A DNA stretch of 64,000 nucleotides from Tetragonia tetragonoides (taxonomy: Eukaryota > Streptophyta > Magnoliopsida > Caryophyllales > Aizoaceae): positions 20,647,501-20,711,500 of the forward strand of contig CM076140.1 of the NCBI GenBank assembly GCA_038025085.1, given 5' to 3'. The notes beneath the pieces were generated by a model, which was not told the origin of the DNA, did no database searches, and saw only the letters and a list, made by a program, of their open reading frames with translations. Position 1 is the first letter of the stretch, and the number at the start of each line of letters is the position of its first letter. The position numbers were made by a program, and so were the translations under genes. This document shows, piece after piece, positions 44,700 through 56,470 of this stretch.

Positions 44700-45319
44700 C
44701 AATTAATTAGTAAGTTTTAACACAGAGGATTAATCAGTTGTCCAATGAAAAGCACAGCTCCAGTCATGTCTTCTCTAATCAGAAATATAAAGGGATGATC
44801 AGCCACAAAGTCGACCTCAAATAAACAGAAATCTGCAATCGAAGTAGCAGAAACAGCAAGAGCTTTCTGTTCCTTCCTCATTGACTTCAATAAAGGATTT
44901 GTGGTTGATGCTCGAAACTAAAAAGGTTTTGAGCCGCGTGTGAGTCTACCATCTTGGTGAGGCCACCCAATCCTAATATGAGATACTATAGGGCAGCACG
45001 CAAATTCGTAACTGAATTTGAGACGAACACAACACAACACAACATAAAGATCTAGAACCAAATTAGAACCTGCTTTGTAGTAATCATTCAGAACCTGTTT
45101 AAAATTGGGCTTAAGGTGGAGCATTTGTTCGATGCACAACCCATTTGCGAAGCTGAGCTTTGGGCTACCAAATGGGCTGCCATCAGCCAACACGACAGAG
45201 ACGAGCTCCGATGAAAGGTTGTTGAGATCGTGAAGACCCTTGGCCTTTGTGGATGATACGTGGCCAAAGAGGGTCAAGGAAATTTCTGTTTGGTGGGTGA
45301 TCATTTGCTGGAGGTTCAT
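44700..45319 (-). pseudogene. serpin S3, collapsed pseudogene
   Basis: It starts MNLQQMITHQTEISLTLFGH at 45319. About 40 codons of exon 1 are missing between STKAKG and HDLNNLSSEL. It then reads [17 protein letters not shown] to the end region of exon 1. From about 44960 it switches directly to the C-terminal end of exon 2 (GLTKMVDS, then the loop and the final [10 protein letters not shown] region), which is frameshifted. The intron and most of exon 2 are gone. It probably arose by deletions between repeats in the serpin array, and it lacks any inhibitory loop. Confidence 0.85.
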
Positions 45320-45479
45320 CTTCAAAATCAGCACAGGTCTCTTTGTGTTAGGAAGAAACAGAGAGAGGGAATGCTTAATAGTGATTTTTGTTTTTTTTGA
45401 TATGCGTTTAGAATGGACTTTGGAGTTTTGGACTGGGTATTTTTCAAGTGACAATATTGCACATCCCCCATTCATCCCA

Positions 45480-46004
45480 TTGATGACCTGGAATTGAGTC
45501 TCATTACCCTCAAGGAGGGTGGCTTCCGTGCAATTTCAAAAAAACAAATGAAATACGGGGGCTGCTACAAATACAAGAGACAAAAGAGCCATGGGTGTGT
45601 GTTTAAAGGCTCTGGTTGCTGAGTATGTGTTTTCTATATAGTATGAAAAGAACACAAGAGTGCTTCAAAGGAAGGAAATTATCCTGCCTACACAGCTTGG
45701 TAACCTCATATAGCTTTTAGTGTGCTGGTTTTGTCCAAACACTCAGTTGTAAACTGTCCTCCATTAGATGCAAACAGATTCAAGTGCTGCTACGGCTGCT
45801 ATTTTCTATTGCTGATGCTGCTAGTGCTAGTTTAATCTAGCTATAACGTGGCCTGCAAGCCAGTCATCGCAATAGAAACAGAGTAAATGATAATGAAGAT
45901 TGTATTGAACTAGGTAGATAATGATATTATCATGTATTTGCATACTAGAATTGCCCAAGAGCCGATTAGAAACTACTGACCACAATGCAAACAATTTAAA
46001 TGTT
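45480..46004. other. intergenic DNA between S4 and S3
   Basis: It includes the presumed 3' UTR and terminator of S4 (45827-46004). No polyadenylation motif is unambiguous, and no gene is seen. Confidence 0.5.
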
Positions 46005-49000
46005 TTAACTGTCAAGAGGATTCATCACATGTCCAACAAACAGTACAACTCCAGTCGTGTCTTCTCTAATTAGGAACATGAAGGGATGATCAGCCACAAA
46101 TTTCACTCGTGACTCCCTCACATAACACGTATTTTTAAACACTTCAACAGAAACAGCAGCAGCTTCTGTTACTTCCTCGCTGACTTCAATATAGGATTTG
46201 TGGCCGATGCTAGAAACAGAGATGTCTTGACCCACGGGTGAGTCTACCATCTCGGTGAGGCTACCTCCCGAGAATGGTAATTTCACTCCTAAATCCTTCA
46301 GAACCTTTGAAACTTCAAATCCAAATGATATCTTAAACCTTGGAAGCTTAAAACCGCCCACTTTAACCTTGACGGTGGGAAGGTGTTTAGTTAGGAAACT
46401 AGGTTCAGAGCTTACTCTCTCAACCAAGATTGGCAGCCCATCTTTCGCATCTGGAAGAATGAAGTACATAGAAAAGTTGCGCTTGTCTTCTCCTTGTTTG
46501 TAAGGTAGACGGAGGACTTTGAAGCCGTCAAAAGCTCTGATGAACTGTTTCTCTTTACTGGTCATAAAGGGTGCCTTGACAGAGCTACTGTCAAGAAGAT
46601 GGAAGTTATCTTCTTTTGTGTTTGATTCATCGAACTTCTCACTCCATTCTCCCTTGAAGTAAAGCGCATTCGCAAAGATGAGACGAGTTGAACTCTCAAC
46701 TGACTCAGGAGGCAAAACTTCTTTAATAAGGCCACATGTTTGCTTTTCAGCCCATGAGTTCACTTCAGACGCCACTTCAGCTGCCTTCACAGCCAAAATA
46801 AACACCGATGTTAATTACATGAATTATTTGCAACAATAGTTTGCGAAGAGAAGGGTCTAGCATATCTGCATGCAAGTCAAATCAGAAATCAGGTATAAGT
46901 GTTATGCTATCATCCTAATCAGAGTTAATGTTTTCCCTTCGCATTAAAAATGCTTCCAATAAAAATAACAACGTCAGAGCAAAATGAAGAGAAATAAATT
47001 GTTCAATTCGCTACAATCCCTCTTTCCTATTAAATTGCTTGTCACTCCCTTGCAATTAACAAAAAAACAGTTGTTTCAACTACTAGCAACTTTGACAACC
47101 AAAATCTCAGGTACACAATGTGTGTATGGACAAATAAGAAATTCACAAGGTAAAATGGCAAAGAACAGTAACTCAAATGAGTGATAGGCAAGAATCCTCT
47201 TGCAAGTTAAATTGATTGTGAGTCCCTAACAATTGATAACAAAAACAGCTATCTCAACTACTGGTAACTTTGACAACCAGATTCCTAGATAAAACAAACA
47301 CAATCTGTGTATGGAAAATTAATAGCGCAATTTGGTTAAAACCACCTAAAACGTTTCAAAATTTGCCCAGTACCCCCTGAATCGTTGCTATTTGGTGAGT
47401 ACCACCTTAAATCTTTATTCCGCCGTACAAGTCACACCTTAATTGATTTTCCGGGCAAATCCTTAACTTTACTGACCGTTATACCCTCACGTGTGCCTCA
47501 CATGACAACTTAAATGAACAATTTTTTTTTTTCATTTTAATTTTACTATCTTCTTCCTCTGCACTCTGTATCTCCATCTTTGCCATCTCTCTTGTCATTT
47601 CTCTCTCTTTCTCCTGTCATCTCTCTCTCTCTCGTCATCTCTCTCTCTCTCGTCATACAAAAGCAACCCAGAATAATTGGTCAATAGTTCAGCATTGGGT
47701 TATAATGGATTAAATCATAGTCTCAATCAGCTTTTTTTTAAAAGCAACCCGACAAATAAAGCAAAGAACCCACGAACCTTGGAACCCCCATCTTGATCCC
47801 GATCCTGGTCCTTCCAGAACCGAAAGACAATGTTACCTGACAATTCAGCAAGGATCATGGCAGCAGTTCCACAATAGCGGAGGGCCTGGAAGCGAAGAAG
47901 GAAGACGACGGCGAGGATGAGGGACTTGAAGATTAGAAGTCTGAGCTGCGATTGAGAAAGGGAGGAGAGAGAGAACACTGGGAGGCGCTTGTTTTTGTGG
48001 AAAAGAGAGAAGGAGAGAGTGAGGAGGAAGGAGAGGAGGGAGACAAGGAAAGAGAAAGGGAAGAGGGAGAAGGAAGGAGAGGATGGGTGAAAAAGGTATG
48101 CCCGACAATGGCAGATAGAGAGAATGGAGAGGAAGAAAGGAAAGAGAGCAATTTAATTAATTGGTCAAATAGGATAGTAAAATTAAAATAAAAATAAATA
48201 AATAATTGTTCATTTAAGTTGTCATGTGAGGCACACGTGAGGGTATAACGGTCAGTAAAGTTAAGAATTTGCCCGGAAAATCAATTAAGGTGTGACTTGT
48301 ACGGCGGAATAAAGATTTAAGGTGGTACTCACCAAATAGCAACGATTCAGGGGGTACTGGACAAATTTTGAAACATTTCAGGTGGTTTTAACCAAATTGC
48401 GCAAATTAATAACCAAAATTTATAGATAAGAAACTCGGTTGTATATAAGAAGACACACTTGATTATCCTAAAAGTAGATTTGGTCTCAAAAAGGGCTATA
48501 AGGAGGTAATATTCTAAGCACAGCAAACTGATTACAGTTCTTCCATTTTACTACTTTGGAATTCATTCACAAAGGGGATTATCAAAATTATGAATCGCGG
48601 ATTTGCAGCCATTCCATTCATAAGCCATCTTGAACACGGGAAGACCACAATTTTTAACATAAATTGCGAATAATTTTCGTACAAATATCCAACCCAACAC
48701 TCACTAAACAGCCAGCCAAGAGTAATAATTTTTCTCAACGCTCACTAAAATTTTCTTAACACCCAACACTCATTAAACAGCCACCCAATACGACTCACTA
48801 AAATTTCCTCATTTAGGTAGTATTTTTCATTTTTTTTTTTAAGTACTTACTATCTAGCATTAGCATTGTCTGAAGCATTTTAACAGCCACCCAAAATCAA
48901 TACTCTTATAACAAAACAAAACAAGTGAAATTTTATAACAGGGTGACCAAATATCATAGGGCAGGGTAAAATTTATACTATTTAAGAAATGCAAGAAAAA

Positions 49001-49539
49001 CCACAGTTTTCGACTTTGATTTAGCAACTACCAAGAGTACTCAGCAACTAATCGTAGGGTGAGTAGCAATTACAGCCTTACAGGTGATCATAACCATTTG
49101 TCAATTTCAAAATTTAAACGAGAGAGAGAGAGAGAGAAAAAGGACTTACTCTGTTGATGAAATCAACCTGATTAGAAGCAGCTTTGTAAAATTCATCAAC
49201 AACCTGTTTGAAAGTGGGCTTAAGAGGGAGACTTTGTTCAACCCAAAGCCCATTGGCAAAGCTCAACTTTGGGCCACCAGATGGGCTTCCATCAGCGAAA
49301 ACGACAGAGACAAGCTCTAATGAACACTTGTTGAGATCATCGGAGGATTTTGATTTGAGGAAAGAGAGAACCTGGTCCCGGGTTGGGCCGCTTGACCCGG
49401 TGGCTATGAGGCTGAGCACCACCTGGATTGATAATGGTGAGAAGACTAAGTTTGTGCTCTTTGCCTGTGTGGATGACACGTGGCCAAAGAGGGTCAAGGA
49501 GACGTCGGTTTGGGCGTCGATCGATTGCCGGAGGCCCAT
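46005..49539 (-). CDS. serpin S4 (Serpin-ZX type protease inhibitor), two exons, intact
   Basis: Exon 1 is 49150-49539 (130 codons, [20 protein letters not shown] to NQVDFINR). Donor GTAAGT starts at 49149. Exon 2 is 46005-46784 (259 codons plus [18 protein letters not shown] to GHVMNPLDS). The total of 389 residues matches plant serpins of about 390, and the phase-0 intron is at the family position. Landmarks are [46 protein letters not shown] and [14 protein letters not shown]. There is no signal peptide, so it is likely cytosolic and inhibitory toward serine or cysteine proteases. The hinge reads [11 protein letters not shown]15 is Val where Gly is usual, and counting 14 residues from P14 Thr gives Thr-Cys at P1-P1' instead of Arg. 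It may be functional with altered specificity or non-inhibitory. The start is supported by its AAGATGGG context and conserved N-terminus. Confidence 0.93.
46785..47315 (-). other. S4 intron, distal part with internal duplication
   Basis: A segment with AACAGTTGTTTCAACTACT and CTTTGACAACCA at about 47020-47135 recurs, diverged, at about 47205-47315 (AACAGCTATCTCAACTACT). It is non-coding. Confidence 0.65.
47325..48402. mobile_element. Mutator-like element with long TIRs in the S4 intron (Pack-MULE candidate)
   Basis: Terminal inverted repeats of about 196 bp (47325-47521 and 48206-48402) start GCGCAATTTGGTTAAAACCA. They are flanked by a perfect 9-bp duplication AAATTAATA (47316-47324 and 48403-48411). 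The interior lacks transposase. On the minus strand at about 47800-47990 it reads [20 protein letters not shown] followed by [19 protein letters not shown]. This looks like a captured piece of a gene for a membrane protein, preceded by a CT-rich stretch. A long TIR, a 9-bp target and a gene-like insert define Pack-MULEs. I could not name the donor gene. Confidence 0.87.
48515..49035. repeat. S4 intron segment duplicated near S5
   Basis: It matches 51103-51246 joined to 54389-54761 at high identity (AAGCACAGCAAACTGATTAC; CAACACTCACTAAACAGCC). In this copy the sequence runs without interruption, so it is the empty-site reference for the insertion at 51247. Confidence 0.88.
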
Positions 49540-49881
49540 CTTGGATATCAGTCAGCAACTCAGCAGAGAGAAACAGAGAGAGGGAAAGAGCGTTGGGGCG
49601 TTGGCGCTTTGGCCGAAGCTATTTCAGTACTTGTGAAAATGAAGTACGCGTTTTGGACTAAGTATTTTTGAATTTTCCAAATTCCACGAAAGAGCAATGC
49701 TAATCACAGTGTTGGAAGTCTTGGAACTTGAAAGCAATGCTAATCACAGTGTTGGAAGTTTTGGAACTTGAAAGCAATGCCACATGGCGATGGTTTGGTG
49801 GAGCATGTCATGTTTAGTGGTGGAGACCGATGCCTTGCTACATTAGATTTCAGGTTCAATTTCTCTCATTCTTGTCGTATA
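49540..49881 (-). promoter_or_regulatory. S4 5' UTR and proximal promoter with a 40-bp tandem repeat
   Basis: Upstream of the S4 ATG is a CT-rich leader (minus strand CCCTCTCTCTGTTTCTCTCT). Further up, two direct copies of a 40-bp unit, AGCAATGCTAATCACAGTGT with GGAAGTYTTGGAACTTGAA, lie at 49692-49731 and 49732-49771. No clear TATA box is visible. The functional role is inferred from position only. Confidence 0.55.
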
Positions 49882-49890
49882 CTTGTATGT

Positions 49891-50533
49891 AGACCTGTCA
49901 ATTCCCGACCTGATCCGAAAATCCGACTCGACCCGACCCATTTTTTCTAGGTCCTGACACTTATTTTCTGACCCGAAATCCGGTTTGATCCGAACCCGAT
50001 TAACCCGGTGTTTTTGGGTCAAACCCCACCCGTTAGTGGGTCGACCCGTTTGACCCGCAAAATAGAACAATTTGTAATTATAAATAAAAAGTTAACTAAG
50101 TTATCCTAAAAAACCATTTAAAACTTTTTTTTGTGTTTCACTAACTTTTTCTCTACATCTTTATTCTGTCAAAATGAGAAAGTTTGCTCTTACCTACCCT
50201 CAAATGGACGGAATTATATTGTACAACTTATCGAATAATTAAACAAAATATAAAAAATATACATTCCAAAACGTGAATAAAATACGTATGTAGTTAATAA
50301 AGTTAAAAATTAGAGTATATGTATACAAATATACCGTTTCAAAACATAAATTGACTATATAATTGACGAATAAAATAAAAAAAAATTTGGGTCACCCGAC
50401 CCGATGGGTCGACCCGAACCCGACAATACTGAGTCAGGGTCAAGCATTTCTCAACCCGAAACCGAAACGACCCGACCCGCTAATGATCCTAACCCAACAT
50501 GACCCGATCCACCCGACCCAATTGACAGATCTA
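49891..50533. mobile_element. GGGTCGG-rich element, copy 3
   Basis: The flanks CTTGTATGT (49882-49890) and CTTGTACGT (50534-50542) are a 9-bp duplication with one change. The ends are AGACCTGTCAATT and AATTGACAGATCTA. GACCCGACCC words fill both arms and the middle is AT-rich. It lies about 350 bp upstream of S4. Confidence 0.8.
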
Positions 50534-50542
50534 CTTGTACGT

Positions 50543-51102
50543 AATCGAAACCGAATTTGTATAGTGTTCCATTGCTTGTGAGAAAACTCAATCGAGATCA
50601 TTTGTCTCACTTTCGTGTACAATCTCTTCTCACAATTAAATAACATGAAACTAAACAATGCTGAATGGAGTGCATAATGGAGCATGAGTGAGACAAAATG
50701 AAATACTACGTAGAATCGAACGAGTGACAATATAGCATGAATACGAACAAAAAAACACAGTTTTAACTAGATTTAGAAATAGTTGGATTTTGTGGTTTGG
50801 TTTGGACTTTATATTTTATATCAATGAGTTTCACCTCTACAATAACCAACCGAAATTTGTAAAAGGACTTATGAAGACAAATATTAATAATTTAATAGTG
50901 AAACAGATGAACAAATATCATAGAATAAAATATTAATGGGTCACTTATGAGCTGCCTAAACATGAAGCAACTTTCAAGTATGACGTCATGCTTATTTGAG
51001 GTGTTTCACGTTGAGTACCACTCATTTAAATTTTTGTGATAAAATATTGGTAGCAATATTTGAAGAACTTATAAATTAACTACTTCAAATAATCATATAA
51101 GC
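50543..51102. other. intergenic DNA, no feature seen
   Basis: AT-rich; nothing was recognised. Confidence 0.45.
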
Positions 51103-54100
51103 ACAGCAAACTGATTACAGTTCTTCCATTTTACTACTTTGGAATTCATTCACAAAGGGGATTGTCAAAATTATGAATCGCGGATTTGCAGCCCTTCCAT
51201 TCATAAGCCATCTTGCACACGGGAAGACCACAATTTTTAACATGAACTAGTTTTTGTACCTGTGCAATGTGTTTATCTAAATCAATTAAATAAATAATTT
51301 TTATATTGAATATTTGAAAATTTTAATATAGTAGAAAAAAAAATATTGCAACAAAAAAAGTTTGTCATTGTAAATATAACTACATGTAAATTATTTATTT
51401 GATACCATCCATTTTAAAAATACAAATAAATTAATAAAATTGATAATTGTTTTTACTTTATTTAAAGTACGTTGTAAACGGTATCTAATTACATGTACCC
51501 ATGCAATGTAGGATTTTTACCAACTTGATAATTATCATTAATTTCTTTTGAAAATTATTAACCATTTTTTCTAACGCAACGAAATGACATCTCCCACATG
51601 TTCATTGCTTTTCGGTCCATTATGAGCTCCTTATTAAAATTAATTATTAAATGACAAAAAAAATAACATTATCAAATAAATAAACCAACTTCTCATGATC
51701 TTCTCGCCATAAAAAAAGAAGTAAATTCCATCTGCTATAAACACCCTAAATACTGAAGCAATATATAGGTACTAACTTTTCCACCGTTATAGCAATAAGC
51801 TCAAAAAAAGATTACATCCCTGCATTTTCTTGTTGCAAGCATGTATATGATTCATAATGAAATAGACTAAGATTTGATAAGCAAATCACATACATCCACC
51901 AGTCTATATTGAAAAGAAAAGAATATACTCGTAGTATACTCGTATATAACAAAGCCGATTGGGGGAGTCAATCCAAATCTATCCACCAAAAGCAAGAAGG
52001 GAGGGGAGATTTCTAAGACAGATTGATGCATTGCTCTCATAGGCTCCGCTTCTTGCTGGGTTGGGTAGCAACACTCATAAGGGCATTTGCTTGTCGCCAC
52101 AACCGATGCCAACACTTGGGTCACAAAAGTTGCTCAAACTTCATATTGTAGTTCATTTTGTCACATTTCAAATTAAGAGTTAAAATACAGAAATCAAAAA
52201 ACTTGTACTAACATGATGATACTGATATAAAAGATTTGATAAAAGACATAGAAATATCAAAGGCATTAGTTATTGAACATACAATTCAATGATTTATAGA
52301 GAAGCATATAGATATCTATCAAAAAACCTAAGTCAATCGTCAAACATCACAACCCCATCTTATCATGTGAACATCAAAAATAGTTATTAAATCAGACACA
52401 TCAACATTCATTCTCAATCGTTCAAGTAAACAAATAAATACTGTACATATCTCTAGCTTGAAAAGAAAAGAAAAAATTTAACTACAAACTATTTAATTCT
52501 TCATTCCTATCAAGGTAATCAATTAATCAAATATAACCAGTTTTTCAATCATTCAGTACCAACATAATACATCAAATAAAATAACAAATCATACATTGTT
52601 CTTACTTAATCACATAATAAACATTGTACAGTGGAGATTGGAGCACATTTATTATATTTACCCAAGTCCTGCAAATTAACTTCCCCTACAAAAAGAATAA
52701 GAACCCAGAAAGCAACCCCTGCATCTTCGTTTTTTATCCCAGTTTACATACTTCCAATCAAGCAATTTGCCTCTAATTTCCATTCTCCATCAAATAAGAT
52801 AGAAAAATATCATGTGGTACATGAAAATTTGATTCCAAATAAAACATCATAGAGAAAAGCTTACAACTCTAAGCCATCTGGATTATGTTAGAAAGGAGAG
52901 ATACAGGCATGCAACTCAATATATAGTACAGCAGTATAGTACTTTGTATAGCCTCTTATACATTTAAGAGATTAACACTTTATAAACCACATATACCCCT
53001 AAATTGCATCAGATACATATGGGCCAAGTTTATAATGTAATTCAGGCCATGTAAATAACCCAAAGTAGAACATTTTAATTCAAACCATGTTTTCGAGCCA
53101 ACAAATTAAAATAACATAATATAAACTTTCAATTCTAGATAAAAAAAAAACAAAAAAAAAACAATAGAATTACGCACTCATTGTAAGACTGTAAATTCAC
53201 AATTTTGAACCAAATGGACAAAATGTGAAAAAAGTATAAATATTCAACCTGACCTCAGTGCTTACTGTCAGTGACTTCTTCTATGCTCTCGTGAAAAATG
53301 TCCTATATGCGTAGGGTGAAATAAATCGCTCTCACAAATACAGTGAACATCTAAGTTATGAAACATAAATATAGAGTGGAAGGACCTTGATAGTTCTGAT
53401 TTCTGAACTTAAGATGACGGAGGGTGTAAGTACCTTGGTTGTTTCGATGATAACCATCAAGATTAGAATTTTGCATTCAGCAACCCATTGGGTAATTCCA
53501 ATGCACATCTGCAAAAAAAAAATAAAAAAAAAAATAAAATCATCCCTTTTAAGCATTGTGGTTAAGCATAAGTTAACAACTAAATCCAAACAAATAAGAT
53601 CAGACACTGAAAGAGGGGGAAATAGATAGACATGCAAATCAATTCAAATACCAAAATCCATAAAATCAATCTAAATTTTGAAAATAGACTCACTGCGTAT
53701 TGATTACTTAAATTCTTAGTGAGGATACAATTGAAGTTAGACCCACTAACATGTGAAAGAAATACATTACCCTCTCAGCATCATCCAATTTGAGAATTTC
53801 ATGATACCCGTTTTTCATATGGGAGGAAGTTTCAGAATATCCTCTCAATAGATTGGAAATTAATTGAGAGGAAGGGGGTTTGACCAATATTTTTGCTCAA
53901 TCTTCTTCAACATTTTTGCTCGCAAATTCCACTCGCTTCTCATTAACCTCCATTTCCTAGCACTCTGTTTTGTGGCTTGGAGAAGAAAACTTGATCTTTT
54001 TAGTTTTTCTTAGTTTTCTCATACCAGTAATTAGTGGTATAAAGTCACATCAAATTAGTGGCAGAGAAATTGGGGTAGTGGGAGTAGGCTTAGAATTCGT

Positions 54101-54761
54101 TTTTTTTTTTTTTTATTCATTGTAATTATTTAAACGTTAGTTTTTTTTAGTGTATTTAAACGGCGGTTTTTTTTTTTTTTGAGGTGATTTAAACGGTAGT
54201 TAGGTGTTCTATTTTTATGGAACTATTAGTTAGTGTTCTATTTTTGTGGAACCACTTTGTTTTTGGGACTCTAAATTTTTTTTTAGTCAAATTCATGAGA
54301 AATTGACACGTGACCAAACTTATGGGAAGTTGACACATGACTAGTCTATTTTCTCTCTCCGACCGCTTTTTTAGTATTAGTATACAGATAAATTGCGAAG
54401 AATTTTCATACAAATAGCCAACCCAACACTCACTAAACAGCGGACCCAGACAAGAGTAATAATTTTTCTCAACGCTCACTAAAATTTTCTCAACACCCAA
54501 CACTCATTAAACAGCCACCCAATACGACTCACTAAAATTTCCTCATTTAGGTAGTATTTTTCATTTTTTTTTTGAAGTACTTTCTATCTAGCATTAGCAT
54601 TGTTTGAAGCATTTTAACAGCCACCCAAAATCAATATAACAAAACAAGTGAAATTTTATAACAGGGTGACCAAATATCATATACCAGGGTAAAATTTATA
54701 CTATTTAAGAAATGCAAGAATAAAAACCACAGTTTTCGACTTTGATTTAGCAACTACCAAG
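51103..54761. repeat. orphan copy of serpin intron sequence, split by a Helitron
   Basis: The two parts 51103-51246 and 54389-54761 together equal the S4 intron segment 48515-49035. No exon accompanies the copy. It lies 3' of S5, so a partial serpin duplication ended here. Confidence 0.85.
51247..54388 (-). mobile_element. non-autonomous Helitron candidate, 3.1 kb
   Basis: Borders are fixed by comparison with the uninterrupted S4 intron. On the minus strand the insert starts TCTGTATACTAATACTAAAA and ends ACAAAAACTAG, preceded by a partial hairpin CACATTGCACAGGT. These are the 5'-TC, 3'-CTAG and GC hairpin of Helitrons. It lies between a host A (51246) and T (54389) without target duplication, as Helitrons do. 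No Rep/helicase motif is present. Interior short minus-strand ORFs (51867-52124, 53356-53637) may be captured exons, but I cannot identify them. The remainder is AT-rich and featureless. Confidence 0.75.
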
Positions 54762-55625
54762 TGAAATCTAGAAATGGAGAGGATCCCAATTTATCAAAAG
54801 TGGCTCCGCAAACGTCTTGCATTAAACGAACTCACAAAAGAGTTGCTCATCAGCCTGAATAATGTCGACATTAAAAACAATGATAGCAATTGAACTCAAT
54901 AATCTTCACCACCAAAGGGGATATCGAGCACATGGCCCATGAACAACACAACTCCACTCTTATCTTCTCTAATCAGAAAAAAGAATGGGTGGTGAGCTAT
55001 AAAATTGTTGTCACCCTTATATATCTTTTGGCATTGACTAATGACACATGCTGTTGCAGCTGCAGCTTCAACCCCTTCTTCATTAAGTGCAATTTAAGCT
55101 TTATGATAAAACCCTGATACATAGAGACTGTTTCCAAAGTCTACCATTTCAGTTAAACCTCCTGGAGAAAAGATTTCTGTCAATCCCAAATCATTCAAAA
55201 TCTCGGTACCTTCAAAGCCATAGCTAATCTTAAATCACGGAATTTCAACTTCACCAACGGACTTGCTATTTACTGGAATGTAACGCTCCAAGAAGTCAGA
55301 TTTTGTGCTAAGTTTGTGTATCATCTCTGAGAGACCGTCTTTCTTGTGTGGTAAAAAGATGTACATGGTAAAACGACGACCTACATCTCCACCTTGAAGG
55401 AAAGGAATACCCAACACTTTGAAGTTGTCATAGATATCGAACGGGTATTTCTCGTTTTTACTTGTCATGAAGTGTGCAGGTTTTTGGTCATTGTTTAACA
55501 AGTTGAAGTAACCACCTATTGTCTTTGATTTGTCAAATTGGTTCTCCCATGTTCCTTTGAAGTACAGTGAATTTGCAAGGGTGAGGCATGTTCCATTACC
55601 AATGGAATTTACAGGAAGTAGATCT

Positions 55626-56080
55626 TGTTGGAATAAATCCGATTAAAACTATAACCTCCATATCGAATTACTTAGACTAGAACATAAGCAGAAGCGTACC
55701 TGAATCAATAAGTGCAAGTCTTTGATCCGGATTGAAGATCGCCTAGGGCTAGAGCGTCTTCCAGTTGACACACACACTAGGGTTTCTCTCTCTAACGATG
55801 GGATGTCAGACAGATGTAACGTGTGTTCAACTGGGGACCATAACCCTTATATACATAGAGTTTCTTATCCCTAATTAGCCCATCATCAATTAGGGTTAAG
55901 CCTGTGGGTCTCTACACAATTGGGCCCTATACTTTATAAGACGATATATTAGCCCACCTAATATTAATATCCATAGGACCACTAATATTAGGCAAAACTG
56001 TAAGATAGCATATAACATACAATTAATCCATATAACATAATAGTCCTTATACATGTAGTATAAAGTTCATAAATCTAACA
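55626..56080 (-). repeat. 3' LTR of copia E
   Basis: 455 bp, TG...CA, about 95% identical by eye to 61533-61987. Confidence 0.93.
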
Positions 56081-56470
56081 ATCTCCTACTTGAATGACAT
56101 ACTCATGTATATGCAGAAACCTTAGTATTGTATGTTACTTTATAACCTTAAGAGCTCAGAATTGCTATCAACCTGAAATCGTCATAACCAATCCGGTCCA
56201 TCAATCATATCAACATAGAACCAAAGAGATCTTCGTTACATCAATATAACTAGACCCAACAATGATCACGTATATCAATATAATCAACGGCATGGATCAA
56301 GTATAGGTGTGTAGCATGGAAATAACACAAAGTGTGGTCTGAAATAGAATGTCTATTTCCAACTGGTCCACCTTAAACTTTAGTGAGATCATCCTCAAAA
56401 CTGTAAGAGTACATCAAACTTTAAAACTGAATATCTGCAGATAAAACTTTAAAGACTGAATTACCAAAGG

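Noticed and set aside
49208..49671. Plus-strand frames over serpin S4 exon 1
   Set aside because: They are antisense to a conserved exon that reads as a serpin on the minus strand.
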